A stretch of DNA of 64,000 bases, taken from positions 1-64,000 of the forward strand of contig CAWIZE010000015.1 of NCBI GenBank assembly GCA_963840545.1, read 5' to 3'. Each line of letters begins with the position of its first letter. Position 1 is the stretch's first letter. Shown in pieces: positions 45,460 through 53,910 of the stretch. The notes under the pieces were generated by a model, which did not search any database, was not told where the DNA came from, and saw only the letters and a program-made list of their open reading frames with translations. A program made the translations under genes and the position numbers. The stretch comes from JAKAWQ01 sp963840545. Lineage in GTDB: Bacteria; Pseudomonadota; Alphaproteobacteria; Acetobacterales; Acetobacteraceae.

Positions 45460-46542
45460 TCAGGATAGCGTTGCAGGATCGCCGGCAAAGACGCTGGCGC
45501 CGGATTCCGTCCAGGAGGCGACGACCGCGCTGCCCTTGGGGAATTGCCATTCCCCGGGCGCGGCGAAGGCGCGAAGCTCGGCGCCGCCCGCGGTCTCGAG
45601 CAGCACGATCAGCCGATGGCCCTGGAAGAGGATGTCCCGGACGGTGGCCTTGAGCCCCTCGCCGCCGCCCGAGATCCGGACATTCTCCGGCCGGACCGCG
45701 ATCCTGACCGGCGCGCCGGGGGCAAGCCCCAGCCCGTGCCGCGCGGCCCGCATCGCCGTCCCTTCGAGCAGGACATCGGCAATATCGCCCGCGATCCGCC
45801 GGATGCGGCCGGAGAGTAGATTCGTCGTGCCGAGAAAGGTCGCGACGAACTCGCTGTTCGGTCGGTCATAAACGGTCTGCGGCGCACCCATCTGGAGAAT
45901 CCGGCCGGCGCGCATCACCGCGATCCGGTCGGCGAGGGTCAGCGCCTCCTCCTGGTCGTGCGTGACAAAGATCGTGGTGATGCCGATGCGGCGCTGGAGT
46001 TGCCGCAGTTCCACCTGCATCTCCTCCCGCAGGCTCTTGTCGAGCGCCGAAAGCGGCTCGTCCAGCAGCAGCAGGTCGGGTTCGATGACGATGGCGCGCG
46101 CCAGCGCCACCCGCTGCTGCTGTCCGCCCGAGATCTGGCCGGGGAACCGCTCCTCCGCGCCGCAGAGGCCCACCCGGTCGAGCGCGCGGCGTGCGACTGC
46201 GGCAATTTCGGCCTTCGGGCGGCCGCGTACCTTGAGGCCGTAGCCGACATTTTCCAGCACCGTCATGTGCGGGAAGAGCGCGTAGTTCTGGAACACCACG
46301 CCGAAGCTCCGCCGATAAGGCGGCAGCACGGTGATATCCTGCCCGCGACTGACGATCCGTCCGGCATCGGGAACGAGGAAGCCCGCGATCAGGCGGAGCA
46401 GGGTCGTCTTGCCGCAGCCGCTCGGACCGAGGAGCGCCAAGAACTCGCCATCCGCCGCGCACGCGCTGACCTGATCGACCGCCAAAGTGGGGCCGAACCG
46501 TTTGCTCACGGAGTTGAGGACGAGCCGCGCAGCCATGGTCAC
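45460..46542 (-). CDS. ABC importer ATPase, PotA-like
   Basis: The 360-residue nucleotide-binding subunit has Walker A GPSGCGKTTLL, Q-loop VFQNYALFPHMTVLENV, signature SGGQQQRVALARAI, Walker B LLLLDEPLSALDKSL and the H-loop in FVTHDQEEALTLAD. A C-terminal TOBE-like domain follows. The type matches the importers for spermidine/putrescine, Fe3+ or thiamine. In the operon it stands between two DUF4392 genes, an unusual position for a transporter ATPase. It drives the two permeases at 47572-49307. Confidence 0.96.
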   Translation of the reverse strand: MTMAARLVLNSVSKRFGPTLAVDQVSACAADGEFLALLGPSGCGKTTLLRLIAGFLVPDAGRIVSRGQDITVLPPYRRSFGVVFQNYALFPHMTVLENVGYGLKVRGRPKAEIAAVARRALDRVGLCGAEERFPGQISGGQQQRVALARAIVIEPDLLLLDEPLSALDKSLREEMQVELRQLQRRIGITTIFVTHDQEEALTLADRIAVMRAGRILQMGAPQTVYDRPNSEFVATFLGTTNLLSGRIRRIAGDIADVLLEGTAMRAARHGLGLAPGAPVRIAVRPENVRISGGGEGLKATVRDILFQGHRLIVLLETAGGAELRAFAAPGEWQFPKGSAVVASWTESGASVFAGDPATLS

Positions 46543-46554
46543 GGGAGCCCTGCC

Positions 46555-47559
46555 TCAGAATGGACGCCGATAGCCCTTCACGAGCCCGTTCCGGACGATC
46601 ACGCCCAGCATCGTGACCAGCGCGCGGTGCATTTCGAGCGGCATGCCGTCCACGGCCAGGATGCTGCGGCCGGTGCTGCCGTCCCCGCCATGGGCCGCGA
46701 CGCAGGCCTCGATCATCCGCTGCTCGACGTCCGGGGCGTGCAGGAGATCGGGGTTTTCCGTCAGCGCCGCCAGCGCCGCGACGATGCCGTAGGCGCCCCA
46801 GTTCGAGGTATTGGCCGCGACGAGGACATCGGTCGGCACGCGGGTCGCGAGTTGCTCTCCTTCCGGCTTGTAGCGCTTCACCGCAGGCGCGATCAGGCCG
46901 AAGCCGATCTCGTTGCCGTTGTCTCCGACGCCGATCGAGGCGATGCCCTGCCCAGCCGCGAGATCGAACAGGCATTCCGCGCGCGCGCGGGTGCCGCGGG
47001 TCGGCTTTCCGGAAGCGGTATGCGCGATCCCGTGGGCATTCGGGCCGATCTTTTCGACGGAAACGACGAGGCACGGGGCGAAGCGCGCGAGATACTCCGC
47101 CGCCTGTTGCGGCGCATCCTCGCCGCCGCTGAGTGGCAGCACGGCGGTGCCGTAGGGGGCCTTCCGCGCCATCTCCGGGCTGCGCAGCCCGAGCCCGCCG
47201 GCCAGCGCGGTGGCCGCCAGGTTCTCCACGAACTCCGGCTCAGTCAGCAGGATGGGGACCGCGCCGGTTGCCTGGTGAATCGCACGGCCGAGCACGGCGA
47301 GGCCGGGCGGGCCATCGGTCTCCCCGGCCGGCAGGAAGGGTGGTCCCCCCGCACCGGTGGTCATCAGCACGAAGCCGCCCGGCTTCGCCTTCTCCATGAT
47401 CAGCCGGGCAGCGCGGAGGGTGAGCGGTCCGCCCTCCTGTGCTTCGCAGGCCGCTTCATAGAGCCTCGCGATCACGCCGCGCGAGTAATCGGAGATGCGC
47501 GCCTCGACCGTTATCAGCCGATCGATGTTCCGACAGATCGTCTCCAGCTGGGATGGCAT
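46555..47559 (-). CDS. D-glutamate cyclase family protein (DUF4392), paralog C
   Basis: The 334-residue product has NIDRLITVEARISDYSRGVIARLYEAA, TTGAGGPPFLPAGETDGPPG, VSVEKIGPNAHGIAH, GVGDNGNEIGFG and ANTSNWGAYGIVAALAALT. The signature reads GDNGNEIGFG instead of GDGGNE, a position that varies among the four copies. It lies between a permease and the ATPase with gaps of about 12 bases. ATG 47559. Confidence 0.9.
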   Translation of the reverse strand: MPSQLETICRNIDRLITVEARISDYSRGVIARLYEAACEAQEGGPLTLRAARLIMEKAKPGGFVLMTTGAGGPPFLPAGETDGPPGLAVLGRAIHQATGAVPILLTEPEFVENLAATALAGGLGLRSPEMARKAPYGTAVLPLSGGEDAPQQAAEYLARFAPCLVVSVEKIGPNAHGIAHTASGKPTRGTRARAECLFDLAAGQGIASIGVGDNGNEIGFGLIAPAVKRYKPEGEQLATRVPTDVLVAANTSNWGAYGIVAALAALTENPDLLHAPDVEQRMIEACVAAHGGDGSTGRSILAVDGMPLEMHRALVTMLGVIVRNGLVKGYRRPF

Positions 47560-47571
47560 TCCTTGGTCCCT

Positions 47572-48390
47572 TCAACCTCGGGTCGCGGTGACGTTTTCGA
47601 AGAAGCGTTGCAGGCCGACGACGCGCTCGACCAGCAGCATCAGGCCGAGCATGAAGACCACGAGCAGGGCGCAGACCGCGGCCAGCGTCGTATTGAGCCC
47701 GGTCTCGGCGGCCTGATTGTAGAGAAGGGCCGGGAGCGTGATCGACCCCGGCGCGGCGAGAAAGAGGGAAATGACGATATTGTCGAAGGAAATGACGAAC
47801 GCCATGATGCCGGCGCTGAGCAGTCCCGGACGCAGCATGGGAAGGGTGACGTCGCGCAGCACGCGCAGAGGGTGGGCGCCGAGGCTGAGCGCGCTTTCCT
47901 CCAGGGTTCGATCGAGCCGCGTGGCGGCGGCCATGATCGTGCGGAGCGCATAGGGGGTGCAGATGACGCTGTGGGCCAGCACCACGGCGAGCACTCCGTT
48001 CACGAAGCCGAGGCGGCTGAAATATTGCAGGAGCCCGATGGCGAGCGCGAGCTCGGGCAGGACGATCGGCGCCAGGAAGAAGGATTGCAGGGCCGTGCGC
48101 CCGGGAAGGTTGCCTCGGCCGAGCGCAAGTGCGATCCAGGTCGCGAGCACCAGCGAGAGGACCGTCGCCAGGGCGGCGACTTCGAGGCTGTAGCGCAGCG
48201 CGCCGGTGAATTCCCCGAGGAGGACGATCTCGGCAAACCAGCGCAGGGTGAAGCCGGCGGGAGGAAAGGTGAGGTACGGCGTGGTCGATATCGAGGCGAC
48301 CAGGACGACCGCGATCGGGGCAAGGATGAACGCGTAGATCGCGGCGATCACGCCGCCGAAGAGGCCGCGCCCGAGAAGGCGCGCGTTCAC
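47572..48390 (-). CDS. ABC importer permease, PotC-like
   Basis: This 272-residue inner-membrane subunit has the usual six helices and the EAA-type loop, LEESALSLGAHPLRVLRDVTLPMLRPGL, which docks on the ATPase. The GTG at 48390 overlaps the stop of the other permease as GTGA, so translation is coupled. The helix near FAEIVLLGEF and ISFDNIVISLFLAAPG is typical of PotC/PotI. Confidence 0.95.
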   Translation of the reverse strand: MNARLLGRGLFGGVIAAIYAFILAPIAVVLVASISTTPYLTFPPAGFTLRWFAEIVLLGEFTGALRYSLEVAALATVLSLVLATWIALALGRGNLPGRTALQSFFLAPIVLPELALAIGLLQYFSRLGFVNGVLAVVLAHSVICTPYALRTIMAAATRLDRTLEESALSLGAHPLRVLRDVTLPMLRPGLLSAGIMAFVISFDNIVISLFLAAPGSITLPALLYNQAAETGLNTTLAAVCALLVVFMLGLMLLVERVVGLQRFFENVTATRG

Positions 48391-49307
48391 CGCACCCCTC
48401 GCGAAAGCCGGTTCCGCAGCAGCCTGTCGTAGGCGAGCGAGATCCCGATGACGGCGGCGAGCAGGACGGTGACGAGCGCCGAGCCGAACGACCAGTCGAA
48501 GACCTGGGTGAACTGCTGCAGCGCCAGGATGGGAATGGTGAGCACGAGCTGGCCGCCGAGCAGAACGGGGGTGACGAACGAGCTGACCGCGAGCACGAAG
48601 ACGAGCAGGACGCCCGCCGCGACGCCCGGGAGCGAGAGGGGCAGGACGATGTCGCGAAACACCTGCCAGGGTCGCGCACCGAGGCTCGCCGCGGCATCCT
48701 CCAGGCTGCGGTCCAGAGTTTGCAGGCTGCCCATGATCGCCAGCACCATGAACGGCAGCAGGACGTGCGTCGTCCCGATGATGATGCCGGTCTGGTTGAA
48801 GATGAGGCGGATCGGGCGGTCGATAAGTCCGAGGTGGAGAAGTAGCGAGTTCACGAGCCCGCGGGGCGAGAGCAGAACGATCCAGCCATAGGCGCGGACC
48901 ACCACGCTGATCAGGATGGGGGCGAGTGTCAGGAAGAGGAGCAGGCCGCGCAACCGGCTCCGCGTTCGCGAGAGGAACCAGGCGAGCGGGTAGCCGAGCA
49001 GGAGGGCGAACAGAGCGACGAGAAGGCCGATGCGCAGCGTGACCCACAGCGTCTCAAGGTAGAACGGGTTGGTGAAGATCCGGACGAAGTTCACTGCGGA
49101 AAATCCGACGCCGCTCACGCGGTCGGGCACCGGGCGGGAAAAAGCCATCCGGATCACGGTGCCGAGCGGCCAGGCGAACAGCAGGACGAAATAGAGCGCC
49201 GGCAGGCCGATCAGCATCCAGGCGATCGCCCCGCGCCGGCGTGCCGCCCGACGCAGCAGACGCTGCCCGCCGGCGGGCGGCACGCCGGCGAGGAGCGGTT
49301 CAGGCAT
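48387..49307 (-). CDS. ABC importer permease, PotB-like
   Basis: The 306-residue permease has a hydrophobic start (WMLIGLPALYFVLLFAWPLG), a periplasmic loop, and the EAA loop LEDAAASLGARPWQVFRDIVLPLSLPG. The ATG at 49307 overlaps the stop of the broken solute-binding protein (ATGCCTGA), which shows that the binding protein was the original first component of this transport cassette. Confidence 0.95.
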   Translation of the reverse strand: MPEPLLAGVPPAGGQRLLRRAARRRGAIAWMLIGLPALYFVLLFAWPLGTVIRMAFSRPVPDRVSGVGFSAVNFVRIFTNPFYLETLWVTLRIGLLVALFALLLGYPLAWFLSRTRSRLRGLLLFLTLAPILISVVVRAYGWIVLLSPRGLVNSLLLHLGLIDRPIRLIFNQTGIIIGTTHVLLPFMVLAIMGSLQTLDRSLEDAAASLGARPWQVFRDIVLPLSLPGVAAGVLLVFVLAVSSFVTPVLLGGQLVLTIPILALQQFTQVFDWSFGSALVTVLLAAVIGISLAYDRLLRNRLSRGVR

Positions 49308-49689
49308 GCACGAGCGGACGGATCTCGGCGTTCCGGCGCGTCAGCCACCCGTTCCGCCCGGCGCGTTTTGCCGGCGCGACGCACGAGGCCGGCGGCGTCT
49401 TGGCCGTATCACGATCATGGACGATTCCCCACGCACCGAAATTCGTGAACGGCGCGTAGCCGTCAGGGTCCTTCGCGAGGTCATAGACTTCGCCGATATG
49501 CGGGATGTTGGCGTAATCGACCTTCTCGAAGACCCCTTCCGCCTTGCCGATCGCCCAGGCGCGCTGGTCGGCGCCCTGGTCGGCACGCGCGCGATGCGGC
49601 GCCGCGAGCCAAGCCGTCGTCGCGGCCGCGCCGAGCGGCCTCCTGCGCGAGAAAGCGTGAGCGGGCCGCCTGGAGGAGTCTCCGGTCAA
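49300..49689 (-). pseudogene. Internally deleted solute-binding protein of the importer
   Basis: From a TTG at 49689 (AAGGAGG 8 bases upstream) the frame encodes a Tat-like signal (SRRRPLGAAATTAWLAAP). It then jumps to AIGKAEGVFEKVDYANIPHIGEVYDLAKD, matching residues 108 on of the intact binding protein at 42367, with APFTNFGAWGIVHDRDTAKTPP. After about ten residues of noise it jumps to WLTRRNAEIRPLVHA, the extreme C-terminus. Two in-frame losses, of about 80 and 190 residues, leave 129 of about 355. Ligand binding is impossible; signal and both ends survive. Confidence 0.88.
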
Positions 49690-49726
49690 TCCATGGGCCT
49701 CCTTCGGCGCCGGCCCGCCGGGCGGC

Positions 49727-50779
49727 TCAGTGGGTAAGGCCAGTGGTGCTCTCCTCGAGGTTCTTGCGGATGACGTCGCGGAGCAGCTGGACGACGGCCA
49801 TCGAGCTTTCGCCCTCGAGGCCATCCACGTAGAACTCCGTCGTGCAGAAGCTCGCCTCGACGCCGCCGGCGTCGAGGCAGGCGCGCAGGATGCGCTCTTC
49901 CTGCTTCGGGGAGTGCATGAGCTCGGGCCGGCGCAGCAGGAACGCCAGGCAGGCCTCGATGCCGTAGCACCCCCAGTTCGACATCATTGCCGGCAGAACA
50001 ATATCCGTCCGCGCCGTGGTGGCGAGCTTCTCGCCCTTCGGCATGACGCGCGCGACGGTTTCGTAGATGGTGCCGAAGCCGAGCTCGTTGCCGTGGTCGC
50101 CGATGCCGATGCTGGCAATCCGCCGCGCGTTCGCCTCGGCGAGGACCGCCGCAATATCGACCACTCCGACGTTGACGGCCTCGGGCCCGGAGAGAGGCTG
50201 CCCCGTTGCATTGTGGACGACGCCATCGACACCCGGCCCGAGCCTCTCAGTGCTGACGAGGGCCTGCGGCGGCATCTCGGAATAGATCCGTGAGACCCAG
50301 GCCGGCACCTCCTGCTGGCGGGTTGGCGCGCAGGCGATCGCCGCTCCGAGATGGCGCTCGCGCGCCTGCTCGAAGGGCTTCACCATCAGCCCGGCCGCAT
50401 GGCTCGCGGCGATGATCGGATCGGCGTGGCTCGCCTCGCACACGTAGACGGGCACCGCGCCGAGGCCCTTGTACAGGATCCGGGCGAGCGATGCCGCGCC
50501 GGGAGGTCCGTCGCTCTCGCCCTTGGGCATGGTTGGCTGGTAGCCGGCGCCGGTCATGATGAAGACCGTGTCGCCAGGCTTCACGGCACGCAGCAACGCC
50601 TGCGCCGCTGCCATGGTGATCGGCGTGCCACCGGCCGCCACGCGCGCCGCGTCGTAGAGAGGTGCCAGAATTCCGTGCGGCATACCGCGGTTCTTGGCTT
50701 CAATCGTGATCAGACGATCCACCGCCTCGCCGACGAGATTTGGCACGCGCACCTCGATAGTGTCTCCGATGCGGACCAC
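49727..50779 (-). CDS. D-glutamate cyclase family protein (DUF4392), paralog D
   Basis: This is the first gene of the operon and the longest paralog, with 350 residues. It shows AVDRLITIEAKNRGMPHGI, MTGAGYQPTMPKGESDGPPGAA, VSTERLGPGVDGVVHNATG, GIGDHGNELGFGTI and MMSNWGCYGIEACLAFLL. The signature carries GDHGNE, where the others have GDGGNE or GDNGNE. ATG 50779 opens with VRIGDTIEVRVPNLVGEA. An operator-like palindrome lies 48 bases upstream. Confidence 0.9.
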   Translation of the reverse strand: MVRIGDTIEVRVPNLVGEAVDRLITIEAKNRGMPHGILAPLYDAARVAAGGTPITMAAAQALLRAVKPGDTVFIMTGAGYQPTMPKGESDGPPGAASLARILYKGLGAVPVYVCEASHADPIIAASHAAGLMVKPFEQARERHLGAAIACAPTRQQEVPAWVSRIYSEMPPQALVSTERLGPGVDGVVHNATGQPLSGPEAVNVGVVDIAAVLAEANARRIASIGIGDHGNELGFGTIYETVARVMPKGEKLATTARTDIVLPAMMSNWGCYGIEACLAFLLRRPELMHSPKQEERILRACLDAGGVEASFCTTEFYVDGLEGESSMAVVQLLRDVIRKNLEESTTGLTH

Positions 50780-50826
50780 TCGATCACAGCCGAATCGTTC
50801 CTACAAGATCAAAAATCTGCTCCGAT

Positions 50827-50845
50827 CGATGCCAAATCGGCATCG
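50827..50845. promoter_or_regulatory. Putative LysR operator, copy 2
   Basis: CGATGCC-AAATC-GGCATCG has exactly the arms of the site at 42074-42092 with a different spacer, and the T-N11-A form. It lies 48-66 bases before the first operon gene (paralog D, ATG 50779). It suggests that the LysR gene at 41136-42044 controls the whole importer/cyclase operon from 8.7 kb away. Confidence 0.78.
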
Positions 50846-51057
50846 GTCTGCAGGCCCAGGCATGACCGCGCGGAGGAAACGTAGCGACAAAAAGCGGCTT
50901 CCCGTCGCGGGGTCCTGGGAACAGTGGGCCGCGCGCGTGGCGGGCTCGATAGGAACGAGGGATTGGGCGTTGCGCATGGCCGTTCATGAGAGAGCCACAG
51001 AACATGCGGGCAATTCGGCCGGTTTCCTCCGCCAGGCCGGCATTTTCAGCTGGGATC

Positions 51058-51819
51058 TCATCCCGGCACGCCCCAGCGGCGCGCGGGCGCCGCAAGCGTG
51101 CCATTCGCGCGCATCGACGCGAGCGCGCCGTTGACCGCCGTCTCGAGCGCCTGCTCGTCCTTCGCGAAGCCGATGCCGAGCGGCTGTGGATCGTCCGGCA
51201 CCTGCGCCACGATCCGGAGCCCCGGCGTCCGCCGGGCGAGATAGGCAGCGACCGGCGCCACCTTCATCACCGCGGTGATGCGCCCGGCCTCGAGATCCGT
51301 CATCGCGTCCGCGATCCGATCGAACCGATCGATTTTTATCCGCTCGATCTCGCCACGTTTCTGCATCATCATGGCCACATCGTAATCCGTGGTCGCCGCC
51401 TGCACGCCGACCGTGGCGGTCTTCAGCGCCGCGAGGTCGGTGATCCCGGGCGTCTTCGCGGCGTCCACCACCAGGGAGAGTGTCGTCGTCATGTAGGGGA
51501 CGGACCAGGCGAGCATCCGCTCGCGCGCCGCGGTGATCGTGATCCCGCCGACGATGCAGTCATAGCGGTCCGCCTGCATCTCCTGGAGGATCGTCTCCCA
51601 CTCTGTGCTGACATAGCGCGGCGTGAGCTCGAGCCGCTGCGCGATCTCGTCCATCAGATCGACCTCGAAACCGGCCTCCTTGCCGTCTTCGAGAAACTCG
51701 AAGGGCGGGTTGACGAAATAGGTGCCGATGCGGAGCACGCCCGGGGCGAGCGTGGGCGGCGGCGCGGCCGCACGCGCCCCACGCGCCGCGAGAAGAGCGA
51801 GCCCCGCCGTAATCATCAT
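51058..51819 (-). CDS. Solute-binding protein, family 3 (amino-acid ABC type)
   Basis: The 253-residue protein has a short signal (MMITAGLALLAARGARA) and the family-3 pattern LRIGTYFVNPPFEFLEDGK, AGFEVDLMDEIAQRL, DRYDCIVGGITITAARER (conserved Arg for the ligand carboxylate) and SVPYMTTTLSLVV. AGGGGC lies 6 bases before ATG 51819. No permease or ATPase for it is adjacent; it follows the FUSC gene in the same direction after a 51-base gap. The ligand may be an amino acid or an amino-acid-like compound. Confidence 0.88.
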   Translation of the reverse strand: MMITAGLALLAARGARAAAPPPTLAPGVLRIGTYFVNPPFEFLEDGKEAGFEVDLMDEIAQRLELTPRYVSTEWETILQEMQADRYDCIVGGITITAARERMLAWSVPYMTTTLSLVVDAAKTPGITDLAALKTATVGVQAATTDYDVAMMMQKRGEIERIKIDRFDRIADAMTDLEAGRITAVMKVAPVAAYLARRTPGLRIVAQVPDDPQPLGIGFAKDEQALETAVNGALASMRANGTLAAPARRWGVPG

Positions 51820-51870
51820 TCGTCGCCCCTGCGTTGCCGGCTCCCTTGAACTCCTGACACGGTTCTCGAC

Positions 51871-53910
51871 TCAGGTCGGCGCCGCGAGCCGGGCGAGCGC
51901 GGTCCGGAGCAACCTGACCTGCGCTTCCATGCGGCCGAACTCGTAGCCAAGGAAGCCGGAGATCGGGGCGCCGGCGTCGAGATCGGGGGAGAGATCGCCG
52001 CCCGCCGCGAGCGCCTCGAGCGACGAGACGAGCGCGGCGCGGAATCGCCCCATTTCCTCGGGCACAGCCGGCGCCGGCGCGGCATTGACCACGGCGTTGA
52101 GGCTGATGAAGAGCCGCTGCAGCGCCGTCGCCGCCAGCACGGCGGCGGCAAGCCGGGACGCATCCCCGCCGATCTCGCTCACCGAGCGCTGGATCGCGGC
52201 CTGCAGATTCGTGGTGTCGAGCCCTGCCTTGCGGTGCGCGGCCTCGAAGGACTCCCCGCCCGGCTCGCTCAGGACCAGATCGGCATAAAACGCCATCGAG
52301 AGGATGCTGGCGCGGAGCAGCACCGGCAGCGTCCTGCGCTCGAAGTTCGGCCAGAGGAGATGCCCGCCGACGATCGCCAGCACCGCGCCGATGCCGGTTC
52401 CCGCGAGCCGCAGCAGGGCGACGTTCTTATCGAGGCCGGGGGTGAGGAAATGCTCGAAGGGAATGAGCCCGGCGGAGAGGAAAAAGATCGCCAGGCTGTA
52501 ATTGAACGGCAGGACCGCCATCATCCAGAAGAACGCGATCCCGATGGCCGCGAGCTCGGCTTGCGGCCCGGTGAGGAACGCCATGATCGCCGCTCCCACG
52601 AGGATGCCCGCGCTCGTGCCGACGAGCCGCTGCACCGTGCGCGCGAGCGTCGCTCCGGCATAGGGCTTGAGCGCCACCGTCACGGTGAGCGGGATCCAGT
52701 AACCGAACGGCGGCGGGAAGAACCAGACGATGACGACGGCGAGCCCGGCGACCACGCCGAAGCGAAGCGCGTGCCGCGCCACCACCGAGTTGGGATCGAG
52801 GCACGCGGCGAGCGGGGCCAGCAGCGCCGCGAGCCCGCCCGCTGCGGATGAGGAAGGCGCGGGCGCCTCGTCCGCCGGCGCATCGCCGAGGACGATGCGG
52901 ATCGCGCGGGCGAGCGTCGCCGCCATCCGGCGGTCGATGTCCGTAGGGTCGGACACCGGCGAAGCCGTCGCGTGCTGATCGAGTGCCGCGAGCGTGTCCC
53001 TGAGGCGCCCTTCCTTCGCCGGAGCCGGAAGCGCGGCCGCCACCTGCCGGGCCGCAGCGGCGAGCAGGGCAAGCGGCGGGTTCGGATCGGCGGGCGCCTC
53101 CCGCAGCACCGCGGCGAGGGCGAAGAGCCGATCGGCGATCTCGATCAGCACCAGGTTGCGCTGCGCGGCGCCGCTCCACCCGTGCTGGCCGCGCCGCAGC
53201 TCCGCGCCGACCCGGCGCGCTTCGGCGATCGTCGCGCGCACGCTCGTCTCCGGGGAGACAAGGTCGCGCGGATCGTCCTCGCGCCCGGCCCCGACCGCGT
53301 CGAGATAGCTCGCGACCGCGCGGAAGCAATCCTCGGTCTGGCGTCCGAGCGGTGCATAGGGCCCGGCGATCCGGACCAGCCAGGTGCAGGCCATGGTGAG
53401 GCCGCCACCGAGCGCGAAAAGGGCGCCGAGGCGCGCGGCCGCGGTCGGCGCATGGTCGTGAGCGGGCAGGCCGAGCTCGACATAGGCCCAGGCGATCGGC
53501 AGGCCGATCGTCGCGAAAGCATTGCCGTAGACACCGATGAGCCCAGCAAGGATGCCCCAGAACAGCATGCCGAGCACGGCAACAGGAAGAAAAGCGCCGG
53601 CGAGGACCCCGCTCGCCAGCGCGAGGCCACCCAGCGCCGCGCCCACCAAAAGCCGCAGCGGCTGCTGCCGATCGCCGTCATCGGTGGAGTCACCAATCGC
53701 CAGCAGATAGGCGCCGATCCCGACCCAGATGAGCGCCGGCATCGCAAGCAGGCGCGCGAGCTCGAGCGGCACGAGCAGCGCCATCATGGTGCGGATCGCG
53801 AGCCGCCATCCGAGCCGCCGCGGATCGAAGACGATGAGGTCGGCGAGCATAAGCCGCGAACGCTCGTGCCAGCCGAAGCCGAGCGGCGCGGGCCGATCAG
53901 CCGCCGGCAT
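51871..53910 (-). CDS. FUSC family exporter (aromatic-acid efflux type)
   Basis: The 679-residue protein has two FUSC modules: a hydrophobic block of about five helices in residues 30-160, a soluble middle region, and a second block from about 390 (GVVAGLAVVIVWFFPPPFGYWIPLTVTVALKP, typical of AaeB/YccS). PERM-type exporters of this family remove aromatic carboxylic acids or organic acids. ATG 53910 gives MPAADRPAPLGFGW and overlaps the preceding gene by 14 bases; a shorter start exists at 53850. Confidence 0.85.
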   Translation of the reverse strand: MPAADRPAPLGFGWHERSRLMLADLIVFDPRRLGWRLAIRTMMALLVPLELARLLAMPALIWVGIGAYLLAIGDSTDDGDRQQPLRLLVGAALGGLALASGVLAGAFLPVAVLGMLFWGILAGLIGVYGNAFATIGLPIAWAYVELGLPAHDHAPTAAARLGALFALGGGLTMACTWLVRIAGPYAPLGRQTEDCFRAVASYLDAVGAGREDDPRDLVSPETSVRATIAEARRVGAELRRGQHGWSGAAQRNLVLIEIADRLFALAAVLREAPADPNPPLALLAAAARQVAAALPAPAKEGRLRDTLAALDQHATASPVSDPTDIDRRMAATLARAIRIVLGDAPADEAPAPSSSAAGGLAALLAPLAACLDPNSVVARHALRFGVVAGLAVVIVWFFPPPFGYWIPLTVTVALKPYAGATLARTVQRLVGTSAGILVGAAIMAFLTGPQAELAAIGIAFFWMMAVLPFNYSLAIFFLSAGLIPFEHFLTPGLDKNVALLRLAGTGIGAVLAIVGGHLLWPNFERRTLPVLLRASILSMAFYADLVLSEPGGESFEAAHRKAGLDTTNLQAAIQRSVSEIGGDASRLAAAVLAATALQRLFISLNAVVNAAPAPAVPEEMGRFRAALVSSLEALAAGGDLSPDLDAGAPISGFLGYEFGRMEAQVRLLRTALARLAAPT

